35,035 nt of DNA from Desulfurococcaceae archaeon (lineage in GTDB: Archaea > Thermoproteota > Thermoprotei_A > Sulfolobales > Acidilobaceae), in assembly GCA_020833325.1 (NCBI GenBank), contig JAJHQN010000004.1:1-35035 (forward strand). The letters are read 5' to 3'. The notes beneath the pieces were generated by a model. That model saw only the letters and a list, made by a program, of their open reading frames with translations, made no database searches and was not told where the DNA came from. The translations under genes were made by a program, and so were the position numbers. Positions 7,091 through 15,133 of the stretch are shown here, piece by piece. How positions within the stretch are numbered: the stretch's first letter is position 1; every line of letters begins with the position of its first letter.

Positions 7091-8452
7091 ATGTTACAGA
7101 GGCTGGTGGGTTGTGTGAGCTCTAGGAGGGATTGGTTTAAGTTATCCCTTGAGCTACATAGGCATTATAAGGGGAAGCTTGAGGTCGTCCCTAAGGTCCC
7201 TATTAGGGGGATGGAGGATTTCTCCATATGGTATACACCTGGGGTTGCAGAACCTTCTAGGGCTATAGCTAGGGATCCAGATCTAAGCTTTGAGCTCACG
7301 TATAGATGGAATACCGTAGCCGTTGTTAGTGATGGTACTAGGGTTCTAGGCCTGGGTAACATCGGCCCTGAGGGGGCGCTCCCCGTTATGGAGGGTAAGG
7401 CTCTCCTCTTCAAGTTCCTCGGTGGCGTTGATGCCATACCTTTAGTTCATAGAGCTAGGAGCCTTGAATCCTTCCTAACGTTCCTTGAGTGGATAGAGCC
7501 TAGCTTTGGGGGGGTTAACCTAGAGGATGTTGAGAGCCCTAAGTGCTTCATACTACTTGAGGAGGCTCAGAAGAAGCTCAGGATACCTGTATGGCACGAC
7601 GATCAACAGGGTACTGTTACAGCAGTCCTAGCGGGCCTAGTTAACGCTGCGAAGCTCGTGGGTAAGAGCTTGAAGAGTAGCAGGATAGTGCTCTTCGGGG
7701 CTGGAGCTTCAAATATACCATTGTATAGGATATTAAGGAAACTAGGGGTTCCAGCTGATAACATAGCTGTTCTAGATAGCAAGGGAGTGCTACACCCTGA
7801 TAGAGATGACATTGATAGGCTCTTCCTATCCCATGCGTGGAAGTACAGGATAGCTGTTGAAACTAAAGGCGGGGGGTTGAAGCCTGGAGCCGGCCCCGAC
7901 GAGGCCCTTAAAGGAGCCGATATACTAGTTGCAGCCAGCACCCCAGGACCGGGTGTTATAAAGAAGGAGTGGGTGGCTCAGATGAACAGAGATGCTATAG
8001 TATTCGCTATAGCCAACCCGGTACCCGAGATATGGCCGTGGGAGGCTAGAGAAGCTGGGGCTAGGATAACTGCTACTGGTAGGAGTGATTTCCCCAACCA
8101 GGTAAACAATAGCCTTGTCTTCCCAGCAGTGTTTAGAGGGGCCTTAGATGTAGCCGCTAGAGCTATAACTGATGAGATGCTAATAGCGGCTGCCTTCGAG
8201 CTAGCAAGGTACGCTGAGGAGAGGGGGCTTAGAGAGGATTACATAATCCCTACTATGGAGGAGTGGGAGGCTTACGCTAGAGAGGCTGCAGCCGTAGCTG
8301 TTAAAGCTGTGGAGCTCGGGCTAGCTAGGAGAACTACAACCTATAAGGAGGAGTTTGAAAGAGCATCAACCATAATAAGGGTGGCTAGGGAGAAGTGGGC
8401 TAAGCTATGGGAGGCTGGCCTCATAGTTAAGCCTCCTGAGGTGGTAGCATAA
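7091..8452 (+). CDS. Malic enzyme (oxaloacetate-decarboxylating malate dehydrogenase)
   Basis: This 453-residue protein oxidatively decarboxylates malate to pyruvate with reduction of NAD(P). Motifs are the N-terminal [12 protein letters not shown], the catalytic and metal-binding [27 protein letters not shown], the nucleotide-binding loop GAGASNIPL (GAGAAG-like, with Ser and Asn changes), ANPVPEIWP and [11 protein letters not shown]. It is the short bacterial/archaeal form without a phosphotransacetylase extension. The ATG start follows an AT-rich stretch (TTAATTAATC). Its stop overlaps the ATG of the next gene by one base, so it is translationally coupled to two GNAT acetyltransferases. Cofactor preference cannot be decided by eye. 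Confidence 0.95.
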   Translation: MLQRLVGCVSSRRDWFKLSLELHRHYKGKLEVVPKVPIRGMEDFSIWYTPGVAEPSRAIARDPDLSFELTYRWNTVAVVSDGTRVLGLGNIGPEGALPVMEGKALLFKFLGGVDAIPLVHRARSLESFLTFLEWIEPSFGGVNLEDVESPKCFILLEEAQKKLRIPVWHDDQQGTVTAVLAGLVNAAKLVGKSLKSSRIVLFGAGASNIPLYRILRKLGVPADNIAVLDSKGVLHPDRDDIDRLFLSHAWKYRIAVETKGGGLKPGAGPDEALKGADILVAASTPGPGVIKKEWVAQMNRDAIVFAIANPVPEIWPWEAREAGARITATGRSDFPNQVNNSLVFPAVFRGALDVAARAITDEMLIAAAFELARYAEERGLREDYIIPTMEEWEAYAREAAAVAVKAVELGLARRTTTYKEEFERASTIIRVAREKWAKLWEAGLIVKPPEVVA

Positions 8453-8925
8453 TGTTCGAACCCAGGCTTGTGATTAGGAGGGCTACGGAAGCCGATGTGG
8501 AGAGCTTAGCAACACTAATGAGGAGGTTCTATACGTTCAACGAGGAGTTCGACCCAGCAATGGAGGTTACAGGTGATATAAAGAGGGCGGCCTTAGAGGT
8601 GGCACGAGCTAGGATTACTAGTAGTGATATAATCCTGGTAGCGTCGTACGAAGGCAGGCTTGTAGGCTACGTGTACGGCTCCATACTAGAGAACCCCCTC
8701 CTAGCAAGGAGGAAAGTGGGGGTTCTTAAAGAGCTATACGTTTCCCCTGAGGAGAGAGGACGTGGTGTAGCAACAGCCCTAATAGAATCCGCTATGAACG
8801 AGCTAGCGAAGATGGGAATACACTACATGGCAGTAGAGTTCCCCTCAAGGAACGTGGTTGCACAAAAGTTCTACGAGAAGCTGGGATTCAGACCTTACAT
8901 GAGCGTATACCTTAAAGAGGTGTAG
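8452..8925 (+). CDS. GNAT-family N-acetyltransferase (first of a tandem pair)
   Basis: A 157-residue GNAT fold protein: the beta strand YVYGSI, motif A with the acetyl-CoA loop ERGRGVATALIESA near residue 104, and motif B NVVAQKFYEKLGFRPY. This is the RimI-like architecture, but the acceptor substrate (protein N-terminus, lysine or small amine) cannot be told. The ATG overlaps the malic enzyme stop by one base, implying one operon. It is followed after 4 bases by a divergent paralogue of the same length. Acetylation control of the upstream metabolic enzyme is possible but purely inferred from position. Confidence 0.9.
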   Translation: MFEPRLVIRRATEADVESLATLMRRFYTFNEEFDPAMEVTGDIKRAALEVARARITSSDIILVASYEGRLVGYVYGSILENPLLARRKVGVLKELYVSPEERGRGVATALIESAMNELAKMGIHYMAVEFPSRNVVAQKFYEKLGFRPYMSVYLKEV

Positions 8926-8929
8926 GAGA

Positions 8930-9403
8930 GTGCACATAGAGGTTAGGTATGTTAAGGAAGATGATGTAGAGGTAGTAGCTGATATGATAGCGAGGCTTAA
9001 AACCCTAAACGAGGAGCTAGACCCCCACTTCAAGGTTGTAGATAACCTAGAGGATGAAACGAGAAACTATGTAAGAGAGTCCCTTGGTAGCAGCAATGTG
9101 GTAATGCTCCTAGCATATAATGCTAGCACAGGGGAGCCGGTTGGGGTCGTAAGGTTGGAGATTGTCGATAGAATCTTCTACAAGCCCAGAGTAAAAGCCG
9201 TTATAACGGACATCTATGTTAAACCAAGGTATAGGAGGAGGAGGATCGCAACAGTACTCCTAGAAAAGGCTAAGGAAGAGGCTAGGAAGAGGGGGGCGGG
9301 GATAATAGTTGCAGTATACCCGGCTAACAACGTTATAGCCGAGGCTTTCTACGAGAGGGAGGGCTTCAAAACACTGCAAGTTGAAAAATATCTACCTCTA
9401 TAA
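8930..9403 (+). CDS. GNAT-family N-acetyltransferase (second of a tandem pair)
   Basis: This 157-residue protein has the same layout as its upstream neighbour (shared TLNEELDPHFKV/FNEEFDPAMEV segment, YVxP strand, FYEREGF end) but low overall identity, so the pair is an old duplication. The acetyl-CoA loop is unusual: RYRRRRIATVLLEKA, where the normal R-x-x-G-x-A glycine is replaced by arginine. Many GNATs tolerate changes here, but weaker or altered cofactor binding is possible. The start is GTG at 8930, 4 bases after the previous stop. A T-run (CTCTTTTTAAAA, about 9430) downstream may end the operon. Confidence 0.88.
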   Translation: MHIEVRYVKEDDVEVVADMIARLKTLNEELDPHFKVVDNLEDETRNYVRESLGSSNVVMLLAYNASTGEPVGVVRLEIVDRIFYKPRVKAVITDIYVKPRYRRRRIATVLLEKAKEEARKRGAGIIVAVYPANNVIAEAFYEREGFKTLQVEKYLPL

Positions 9404-9544
9404 CTTCAAGGCCTAGCTCAACTCCAACATCTCTTTTTAAAAGGCCTACCTAACCTCCTATAGCTTGGATGCTATGAGGAGTGTGGTGGACACAGAAGGT
9501 TAGATGAAGAGTAGGAGCCCTCCGAGCATCCCTTCCCAGTGCTA

Positions 9545-10252
9545 TCATATTATAACCCCTTTCTCGGTGAGCTGAGCTAAAGCCTCCCTCTCATCTCTCC
9601 ACCCATACTCCCCTATTAGCGGTACGAATACAACCTCCAGGTCCCTTCTAACCTCTATGGATCCATCCTCCTTCTTATCCACAACGAGCAGGACCTGGAA
9701 TGGTAGAGGGCCTACCGGTGCTACCAGCCTACCTCCAGGCTTTAACTGCTCTATCAAAGGCTCCGGTATTCTCGGTGCAGCCGCTGTAACCATTATTCTA
9801 TCATATGGTGCTTCAGGCTTATAGCCTAAGCTACCATCACCAACTACCACCCTAACCCTACCTAGGTATCCTGTCCTCCCTAGGTTTCTCATAGCTAGCT
9901 CTGCTAACTCCGGGATCCTCTCAATGCTCCATACACATCCCTCCGGCCCCACTATCTCTGCTAAGATTGCAGCTTGGTATCCTGAACCAGTCCCGATCTC
10001 CAAAACTTTATCCCCAGGTTTAGGATCTAGAAGCTCTGTCATATGAGCTACGATACTAGGAGCACTTATAGTCTGGCCGTAGCCGATGGGGAGCGGTCTA
10101 TCGTCATAGGCGTACTCCCTAACATCGTCTGGGACGAAAAGCTCCCTGGGAACGGCTAGCATGGCCCTCTCAACTTTAAAACTCCTAATATAGCCGAGCT
10201 CCTTAAGCATATCTACAAGCTTAGACCTCCTCACGCTAAAGTCTATAGACAC
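9545..10252 (-). CDS. pcm: Protein-L-isoaspartate O-methyltransferase
   Basis: Pcm transfers a methyl group from S-adenosylmethionine to L-isoaspartyl residues, starting the repair of aged proteins, a need in hot cells. The sequence shows the family N-terminus (AMLAVPRELFVPDDVREYAYDD), PLPIGYGQTISAPSIVAHM, SAM motif I VLEIGTGSGYQAAILAE near residue 83, and GRLVAPVGP near residue 180. Length (235) is slightly above the usual 210-220, mostly at the C-terminus. It is a single gene, divergent from the M28-like peptidase gene; a solo hairpin element lies in the shared upstream gap. Confidence 0.95.
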   Translation of the reverse strand: MSIDFSVRRSKLVDMLKELGYIRSFKVERAMLAVPRELFVPDDVREYAYDDRPLPIGYGQTISAPSIVAHMTELLDPKPGDKVLEIGTGSGYQAAILAEIVGPEGCVWSIERIPELAELAMRNLGRTGYLGRVRVVVGDGSLGYKPEAPYDRIMVTAAAPRIPEPLIEQLKPGGRLVAPVGPLPFQVLLVVDKKEDGSIEVRRDLEVVFVPLIGEYGWRDEREALAQLTEKGVII

Positions 10253-10316
10253 AGCTTAAACCCTGTTGACAAGCGTGCGGAGGAGGACTAATATAACTCG
10301 CATCAGCCCTAGCTCT

Positions 10317-10356
10317 ACCCCGCCTTGAAAGGCGAGGTTTGCTAAGCTTGAATACT
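10317..10356 (-). repeat. Solo hairpin element, copy 3 (IS200/IS605-type right-end-like)
   Basis: Read on the minus strand: TATTCAAGCTTAGCAAA, CCTCG, the hairpin CGCCTTTCAAGGCG (10321-10334), then GGGTAGAGCTA. It matches copy 1 at 31 of 33 bases. It lies in the 198-base gap between divergent pcm and the M28-like gene. No transposase or decayed tnpB sequence is visible beside it. Confidence 0.6.
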
Positions 10357-10462
10357 TATCATAGAAACTCGAGCTCCAGTACTAAGTGGCATGCCCTAGT
10401 TCCCGGGCTATGAAAAGGCTAAGGTTAAAGGGTCTCGTTGGATCTAAGGTTTGGGAGAGGCT

Positions 10463-12043
10463 ATGATTGTAGAACCGAGTGTTATTAGAGAGGATGTTGT
10501 GAGGCTCTCTAAGGAGCTTTACAACGGTGTGGAGGTTGTAGCCGGGTCTTTCGACGAGATTAGGGAGGTGGAGAGGTTAAAGGGGGTTATAGAGTCTTAC
10601 GTTGAGGGCAGAGTGAGGGTTGTAGATGTGCCGTTGCTATCTTGGAGGTTGAAGGGTTTAACCTTAGATCCCAATCCCGAAGTCCTAGCTATAGCGCCAT
10701 ACGTTGAATCCGCCTCTGTTAAAGCTCCTTGGTTTAGAGTTGAGGGGGATCCTACTAGACATGTTTCGTGGAGAGGGTTCCCTGAGGGTAGGGTTGCTAT
10801 TGCTAGAGAGCCTGCTAACCCGGATGATATTAAGGTTGCAGCTCTTCACGCTTCAGAGGCTGGTGCTCTGGCTTTAATAGTAGAGTCTCCAAGCGCTCCT
10901 AGGAAGATCGTTACTAACGGGTATTGGGGTTATAATTACCGTGTCGGAGCCCCCACACCAATACCAGTTCTCGTAGTAGAGGAGGGTTATAGTTCTAAGC
11001 TTAGCTCTCACACTCTTGTAAGCGTTGAGGTTGAAGCTACTACAATTGAGTCTACAGGGTACACGTTACAATTAGATCTTCCCGGTTCAAGTGAGGAGAT
11101 TGTTATAGTCGGAGCTCACCACGATAGATGGTATGGCGGGTTTCTAGATGATATAATGGGGATAGCTCAAGCAACGGTAGCAGCTAGGATCTTACATGGT
11201 TTAGGGTTCACCACAAGGTTGGCTGTGTTCACAGCTGAGGAGCATGGAGCCCCAGGTTACGCATCATGGTACTGGGCTTGGGGTAGTAGGTTTTACGTAG
11301 ACCAGCTTCACATGTCCGGGTTGGTAGAGAACATAAGGTTGTTCGTGAACTTCGATATGGCTGCTATAGAGCCTCTCAAGGTGTCGGGGAGTCCTCAGTA
11401 CAGCTTGCTAGCTGAGGGCGTGGATAATAGGTGTTGTGAGTGTCCTGAATGCGACAGCTTCTCCTTAGCAGTTAGGGGCGTCCCTACAATATGCATACAT
11501 AGCCTTTGGAGCCGGGATGTTAGAGCTTTATACCATACACCCCGGGATACGCCTGACGTCGCGAACCTAGATGTAGCGGTTAAAGCTGTAAATCTAGCTA
11601 TAGAGAGTGCTGTGAAAGGCCCCTCCTGGAGTCACCTAGAACACCTGTTAACCCAGATACTGGGGGGAGGACCTTTAGAGGCTAGGAGAGCTCTCTACAC
11701 AATAAACGCTATAGCTAGGAGAGCTGGGTGGGATAGACTGTATAGAAGTCTAGCTAGGATAGCGTTGAAGCCCGTACACTACGGATCATACAGGCTTGAT
11801 GAGGCCGAGCTGGAAGCTTTATGGTTCCCCGAGGTTCAGGTATACCTGAGGCTTTTGAAGGATGTTGATGCGGGTAGAGCTCCTCACGAAGCCTGGATAG
11901 CGGGGGATGAGAGGATACTCTATGTTATAAAAGGAGCTGGAGGTAGGATGGTGTCAAGGGTAGAGCTAGCTAGACAGTTCAAATATAATATGGACACCCT
12001 ATGGGATCAAATAGAGGAGATTCAAAGAGAGCTCCTAAGATAA
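10463..12043 (+). CDS. M28-like zinc peptidase with Cys cluster and C-terminal extension
   Basis: Residues about 200-375 carry the M28 aminopeptidase metal and catalytic set: VGAHHDRWYGG (His), FLDDIMG (bridging Asp), TAEEHGAPGYA (Glu pair), NFDMAA (Asp) and YHTPRDTPD (final His). The 190 residues before may include the inserted protease-associated segment. A Cys cluster RCCECPECDSFSL sits just before GVPTICIH, unusual for the family. A 150-residue helical tail follows. The ATG at 10463 has GGGAGAGG just upstream and a GGTTAAAG box about 36 bases upstream; a TTG at 10451 in frame would lie before the predicted transcript start. No signal peptide, so it is probably cytoplasmic. Confidence 0.88.
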   Translation: MIVEPSVIREDVVRLSKELYNGVEVVAGSFDEIREVERLKGVIESYVEGRVRVVDVPLLSWRLKGLTLDPNPEVLAIAPYVESASVKAPWFRVEGDPTRHVSWRGFPEGRVAIAREPANPDDIKVAALHASEAGALALIVESPSAPRKIVTNGYWGYNYRVGAPTPIPVLVVEEGYSSKLSSHTLVSVEVEATTIESTGYTLQLDLPGSSEEIVIVGAHHDRWYGGFLDDIMGIAQATVAARILHGLGFTTRLAVFTAEEHGAPGYASWYWAWGSRFYVDQLHMSGLVENIRLFVNFDMAAIEPLKVSGSPQYSLLAEGVDNRCCECPECDSFSLAVRGVPTICIHSLWSRDVRALYHTPRDTPDVANLDVAVKAVNLAIESAVKGPSWSHLEHLLTQILGGGPLEARRALYTINAIARRAGWDRLYRSLARIALKPVHYGSYRLDEAELEALWFPEVQVYLRLLKDVDAGRAPHEAWIAGDERILYVIKGAGGRMVSRVELARQFKYNMDTLWDQIEEIQRELLR

Positions 12044-12069
12044 CCATCAACTTTAAGAGGGGAGGGTGA

Positions 12070-12582
12070 ATGCAATTAAGTAAACCACGTCTAAGGAAGC
12101 TCTTGGAACGAGAGGCTAAGATCCTAGAGGCGTTCGCACTCGAACGCGGTTTAAAGCTAGCTGATATAGCGTCTAACCCTATGGCCCTCCAAGTACCTGA
12201 AGCTAAATACATCGACATCTTCGACGTGCCCAGGGATTTAGTAGAGGTGCTAGAACAGCTGGAAAGCCATTACGCCTCAGGCATGTACTTAGGCTACATA
12301 GAAGATGACAAGTTCAAACCAAGCCTTCCTCTAGCTAGGAAACTCTCAAAACTATGCGGTGAGAAACTATGCTGCGCAACCCTAGACTGGGAGGGGGAAA
12401 AGAGATTCCTCTACGGAAGAACGGTAAGAGGGGATCATATAGTAGAATGGTGCGAGGGGCTAACAATAGTAGTAAACCCCCTAGGAGAGCCTCTAGGATG
12501 GGGGTTAGGAGTGGTGATGGAGGGGAAGAGGTTAGTGAAACCTGTATGGGATCTAGGATGGTATTTAAGGAGAGGAGGCTAG
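12070..12582 (+). CDS. NIP7-like PUA-domain ribosome biogenesis protein
   Basis: This 170-residue protein matches the NIP7 architecture: an N-terminal alpha/beta region, GMYLGYIEDDKFKPSLPLAR (compare the eukaryotic GKF...F-x-L stretch), FLYGRTV followed by a hydrophobic helix-strand, and a C-terminal PUA domain with NPLGEPLGWGLGVV and the closing DLGWYLRRGG. NIP7 binds U-rich RNA and takes part in large-subunit rRNA maturation in eukaryotes; the archaeal role is less defined. GAGGGTGA just before the ATG is a good Shine-Dalgarno sequence. It follows the M28-like peptidase by 26 bases, so they are probably co-transcribed. Confidence 0.8.
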   Translation: MQLSKPRLRKLLEREAKILEAFALERGLKLADIASNPMALQVPEAKYIDIFDVPRDLVEVLEQLESHYASGMYLGYIEDDKFKPSLPLARKLSKLCGEKLCCATLDWEGEKRFLYGRTVRGDHIVEWCEGLTIVVNPLGEPLGWGLGVVMEGKRLVKPVWDLGWYLRRGG

Positions 12583-12682
12583 ACCACTCATCTTAAAACC
12601 CTTCTAAGGTAACCCCCTTACACTAGGTGATTTACGCTAAAATCCCTAGAACCCCTCTAGATACCCGTGTGGCATGTTCATG

Positions 12683-13705
12683 TCATCTTATGTAAGGTGA
12701 GAGTCTTTGGAGAGCGTTTTCTAGGTGTGCTAGTGTTACGTTAACCGATAACCTGGCTACCGCTATGTTCTCATGCCCTCCTTTATCCTCTATTAGACCT
12801 AGTGTGTGTAGCATCTCCACTATCCTCCCAGCTTCTCCTCTCGACGATCTTATTATGACTATTACCACCCCATCCGTCCTCTCAACAAGTAGTACTACAG
12901 GTTCTCCAACGATCTTGTGTATGGCAGACGCTAGGGCTGAAGCTCCTCTACTACCCCATCTACCTCTAGCATCAACAAGCCTTACATAGCCTACCCTTTT
13001 AGCTGACATTGCTAGCTTTGTTGCTACATCCTTTAGCTCTTCATCTGCCTCCTTTGACGCTTTCAAACTTTCGTTTATTAAACTTGGTATCTCCCTCCCC
13101 AACTGTAACTCTATATCGTCAAAGGGTATGGGGTCCGCGAGCCACCTAACATACTTACACCAAACCCCTGGATCCTTAGTTCTATTAAGGCGTTTTGATA
13201 TAGCAGCTACTATCCCGATAATCTTATCATTAGCCTGGCTTAAACCCCGACCGCCCCCCTCTATCACTGAAACAGCTTCTACGAAGAGTTTAAGCCTAGG
13301 CGTGATCCTAATACCGTGTTTCTCCAGGAAATTCCTAACTATAACGGATGTAGAGGAGCCCCCGGTAACCACTAAGCCCCCGTAAGCTCTCTCTACGTAA
13401 CCTACGCTCTCAACCGTACTCTTATGATGGTCGAAGTAGTAGAGTTTAAACCTACAACCACCTCTAAGTATAGAGCTTAAGCCTTCATCCACATCGCTTG
13501 TAAACGGTATATCGACTACTAGCATGTGACTCCAACATCTACCCTGAACCTTCTCCCTAAACCCCCTGGGACCTGAGGGGATTAAATCTACGGCAACCCT
13601 AGATCTTACAGGGAATACACCTAGCATCTCTTGAACGTAGACTAGCTGTGCTGATGCCACAACACCATCAGCATCCCAATCACCTATAACAACGACATTA
13701 GACAA
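12683..13705 (-). CDS. DHH/DHHA1-family phosphoesterase (RecJ/NrnA-like)
   Basis: The protein begins with motif I VVVIGDWDADGVVAS, followed by motif II VDIP near residue 67, and motif III YYFDHHKST near residue 95, which coordinate two metal ions in DHH enzymes. The C-terminus has a DHHA1-like part with ARGRWGSRGASALAS and KGGHENIAVARL (the GG-H substrate-binding loop). At 340 residues it is short, as in archaeal nanoRNase/RecJ-like exonucleases. It may degrade short nucleic acids or cyclic dinucleotides; the substrate cannot be assigned. The start is TTG at 13705 with GGTGGA upstream. A 250-base gap separates it from trm5 upstream. Confidence 0.88.
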   Translation of the reverse strand: MSNVVVIGDWDADGVVASAQLVYVQEMLGVFPVRSRVAVDLIPSGPRGFREKVQGRCWSHMLVVDIPFTSDVDEGLSSILRGGCRFKLYYFDHHKSTVESVGYVERAYGGLVVTGGSSTSVIVRNFLEKHGIRITPRLKLFVEAVSVIEGGGRGLSQANDKIIGIVAAISKRLNRTKDPGVWCKYVRWLADPIPFDDIELQLGREIPSLINESLKASKEADEELKDVATKLAMSAKRVGYVRLVDARGRWGSRGASALASAIHKIVGEPVVLLVERTDGVVIVIIRSSRGEAGRIVEMLHTLGLIEDKGGHENIAVARLSVNVTLAHLENALQRLSPYIR

Positions 13706-13957
13706 TACAGTCCACCAGGTAGCGCGATACTCTAGCTACAGGCCGAACCTTGATATTATATTATCAGCGTCAAACCTTAAAAGCAATACCAAGTGTTCAG
13801 AAGAAGCCTAACGTTTAGCTGAATCCTTGAAAGGTGATACCTTAAAGCTAAAGAGTTAACTTCCACCCGCATAGATCTACAGGTGTGAAGCAGTAGTGGG
13901 GAGAGGCTCGTAGGAGAAGATTACCTATATACTTAGCCTTGATGAAGGCAGCGCCCG
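13706..13957. other. 252-base intergenic region with a nested hairpin
   Basis: Between trm5 and the DHH gene, both minus strand. Two features stand out. TTTAGCT (13813-13819) pairs with AGCTAAA (13845-13851) around an inner hairpin AAGGT-GAT-ACCTT (13830-13842), with a bulge on one side. Nearer the DHH gene, TGATATTATATTATCA (about 13753-13768) is a 16-base near-palindrome, 14 of 16 positions symmetric, that could hold the DHH promoter. No tRNA, box C/D or coding frame was seen. Confidence 0.4.
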
Positions 13958-14986
13958 CTACCCTCCGGGGTTCTTGAGTATTTTAAACGTGACATTGTAT
14001 ATCGCTTGTGTGGGGCTATACTCTAGAACGCTCCTACAGTTTATCACTTCTAGTTCTCTACAACAGGAGCTCGCCCTCTCCACGACTTCCATCTCAGCCT
14101 CCCTACAATTTATGGTTTTAGTGTAGTAGTGGATTACTGCTTGACGACCAGCTAATCTACAGGCCTCGCCTAGATAGTATTTTGATGCCGTGGGGTGGTT
14201 CATGATTATCCTTGTGAACACAGGTTTAAGCACTAGTGGTAGTAATGCTGCGTCGGCTCTCAACACTGTAACCCTCCCCTTCAACCTCCTCCTATTCTCA
14301 ACCACGTTTAATGCTGTTAGAGCTGCAGCTACAGGGTTTAAGTCTACGGATACCACCCTACTATTCCTAAGACTGGCTATGTGCACACTAAATCCACCTA
14401 CCCCCGAGAACATGTCTAACACCATCTCGCCATCAACAGACTCCTCGGCAACCCTCCTATGCTCTGTTGCAAGCCTAGGGTTGAAATAAACCCTGGCAAT
14501 GTCAACATGGAATGAGAGGCCATACTCTTTATGGACAGTCCTAGTCCTATTCTCTCCAGCAAGATGTAAGAGTCTTTGAACCCTAAACTCCCCAAAAGTA
14601 TCCTGTTTAAGAAAGGCAACTTTAATCCTAGGCTGCTCACCCATAAGGTGGAGTGCGGCCCTCCTATAAACATCGACATCAGGCACCTCAGATCTCCAGT
14701 TAAAGACAACAATATCACCTATAACACTATAGCTACTCAAACCCTCGAAAACCCCACCTAAACCCCTAGGCCTAGAAGGCCTAGACTCGAGATCGAGCTC
14801 TAAAACCTCGAAGCCCACCAAACCGCTCAAGGAGCTTGAAGCAACCTCCACATCCCTAACAGGTATGCATATGAAATCACCGAGCCTACCAAACCTAAAC
14901 CTATCATCGAGAACACCAACCCTAGATAGAATGGATAGGGCTCTCTCAACATCAACTCTGTAAACCTTAACACAGGGGACAGGCAA
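13958..14986 (-). CDS. trm5: tRNA (guanine-37-N1) methyltransferase Trm5 family
   Basis: Class I SAM methyltransferase of the Trm5/Taw2 group, which methylates G37 of tRNA or feeds wyosine synthesis. The conserved block is visible: RTVHKEYGLSFHVDIARVYF, NPRLATEHRRVAEE, then SAM motif LDMFSGVGGFSVHIA near residue 192 (usually DMFAGVGPF), VVSVDLNPVAA, and NHPTASKYY near residue 265 in place of the usual NLP/NPP motif. Residues 1-100 correspond to the D1 tRNA-recognition region. The start is TTG at 14986, directly after CTAGGGGGTTACCC. Trm5a, Trm5b and Taw2 cannot be told apart by eye. Confidence 0.88.
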   Translation of the reverse strand: MPVPCVKVYRVDVERALSILSRVGVLDDRFRFGRLGDFICIPVRDVEVASSSLSGLVGFEVLELDLESRPSRPRGLGGVFEGLSSYSVIGDIVVFNWRSEVPDVDVYRRAALHLMGEQPRIKVAFLKQDTFGEFRVQRLLHLAGENRTRTVHKEYGLSFHVDIARVYFNPRLATEHRRVAEESVDGEMVLDMFSGVGGFSVHIASLRNSRVVSVDLNPVAAALTALNVVENRRRLKGRVTVLRADAALLPLVLKPVFTRIIMNHPTASKYYLGEACRLAGRQAVIHYYTKTINCREAEMEVVERASSCCRELEVINCRSVLEYSPTQAIYNVTFKILKNPGG

Positions 14987-15098
14987 AAGGGTAACCCCCT
15001 AGATCCATGTACTATTGCTCAAAGTAGATATGCTATCAACCTCCCCCACATGCCATCCCATCGTCTAATAACGAAGGGTAGGAGCTCGGGATACAGGT

Positions 15099-15106
15099 GA
15101 AAAAAC
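15099..15106 (-). terminator. T-run after the surface-protein gene
   Basis: On the minus strand a run of six T (CATGTTTTTTCACC) lies about 28-35 bases past the stop of the 15134-16780 gene. Archaeal RNA polymerase and FttA terminate at such U-rich tracts. There is no strong hairpin beside it. Confidence 0.4.
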
Positions 15107-15133
15107 ATGTAATATGTGAAAGCCGGTTCTAGC

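Noticed and set aside
13936-13990. Box C/D sRNA starting at TTGATGA on the plus strand
   Set aside because: No CTGA box follows within 60 bases, and the second half is inside trm5.
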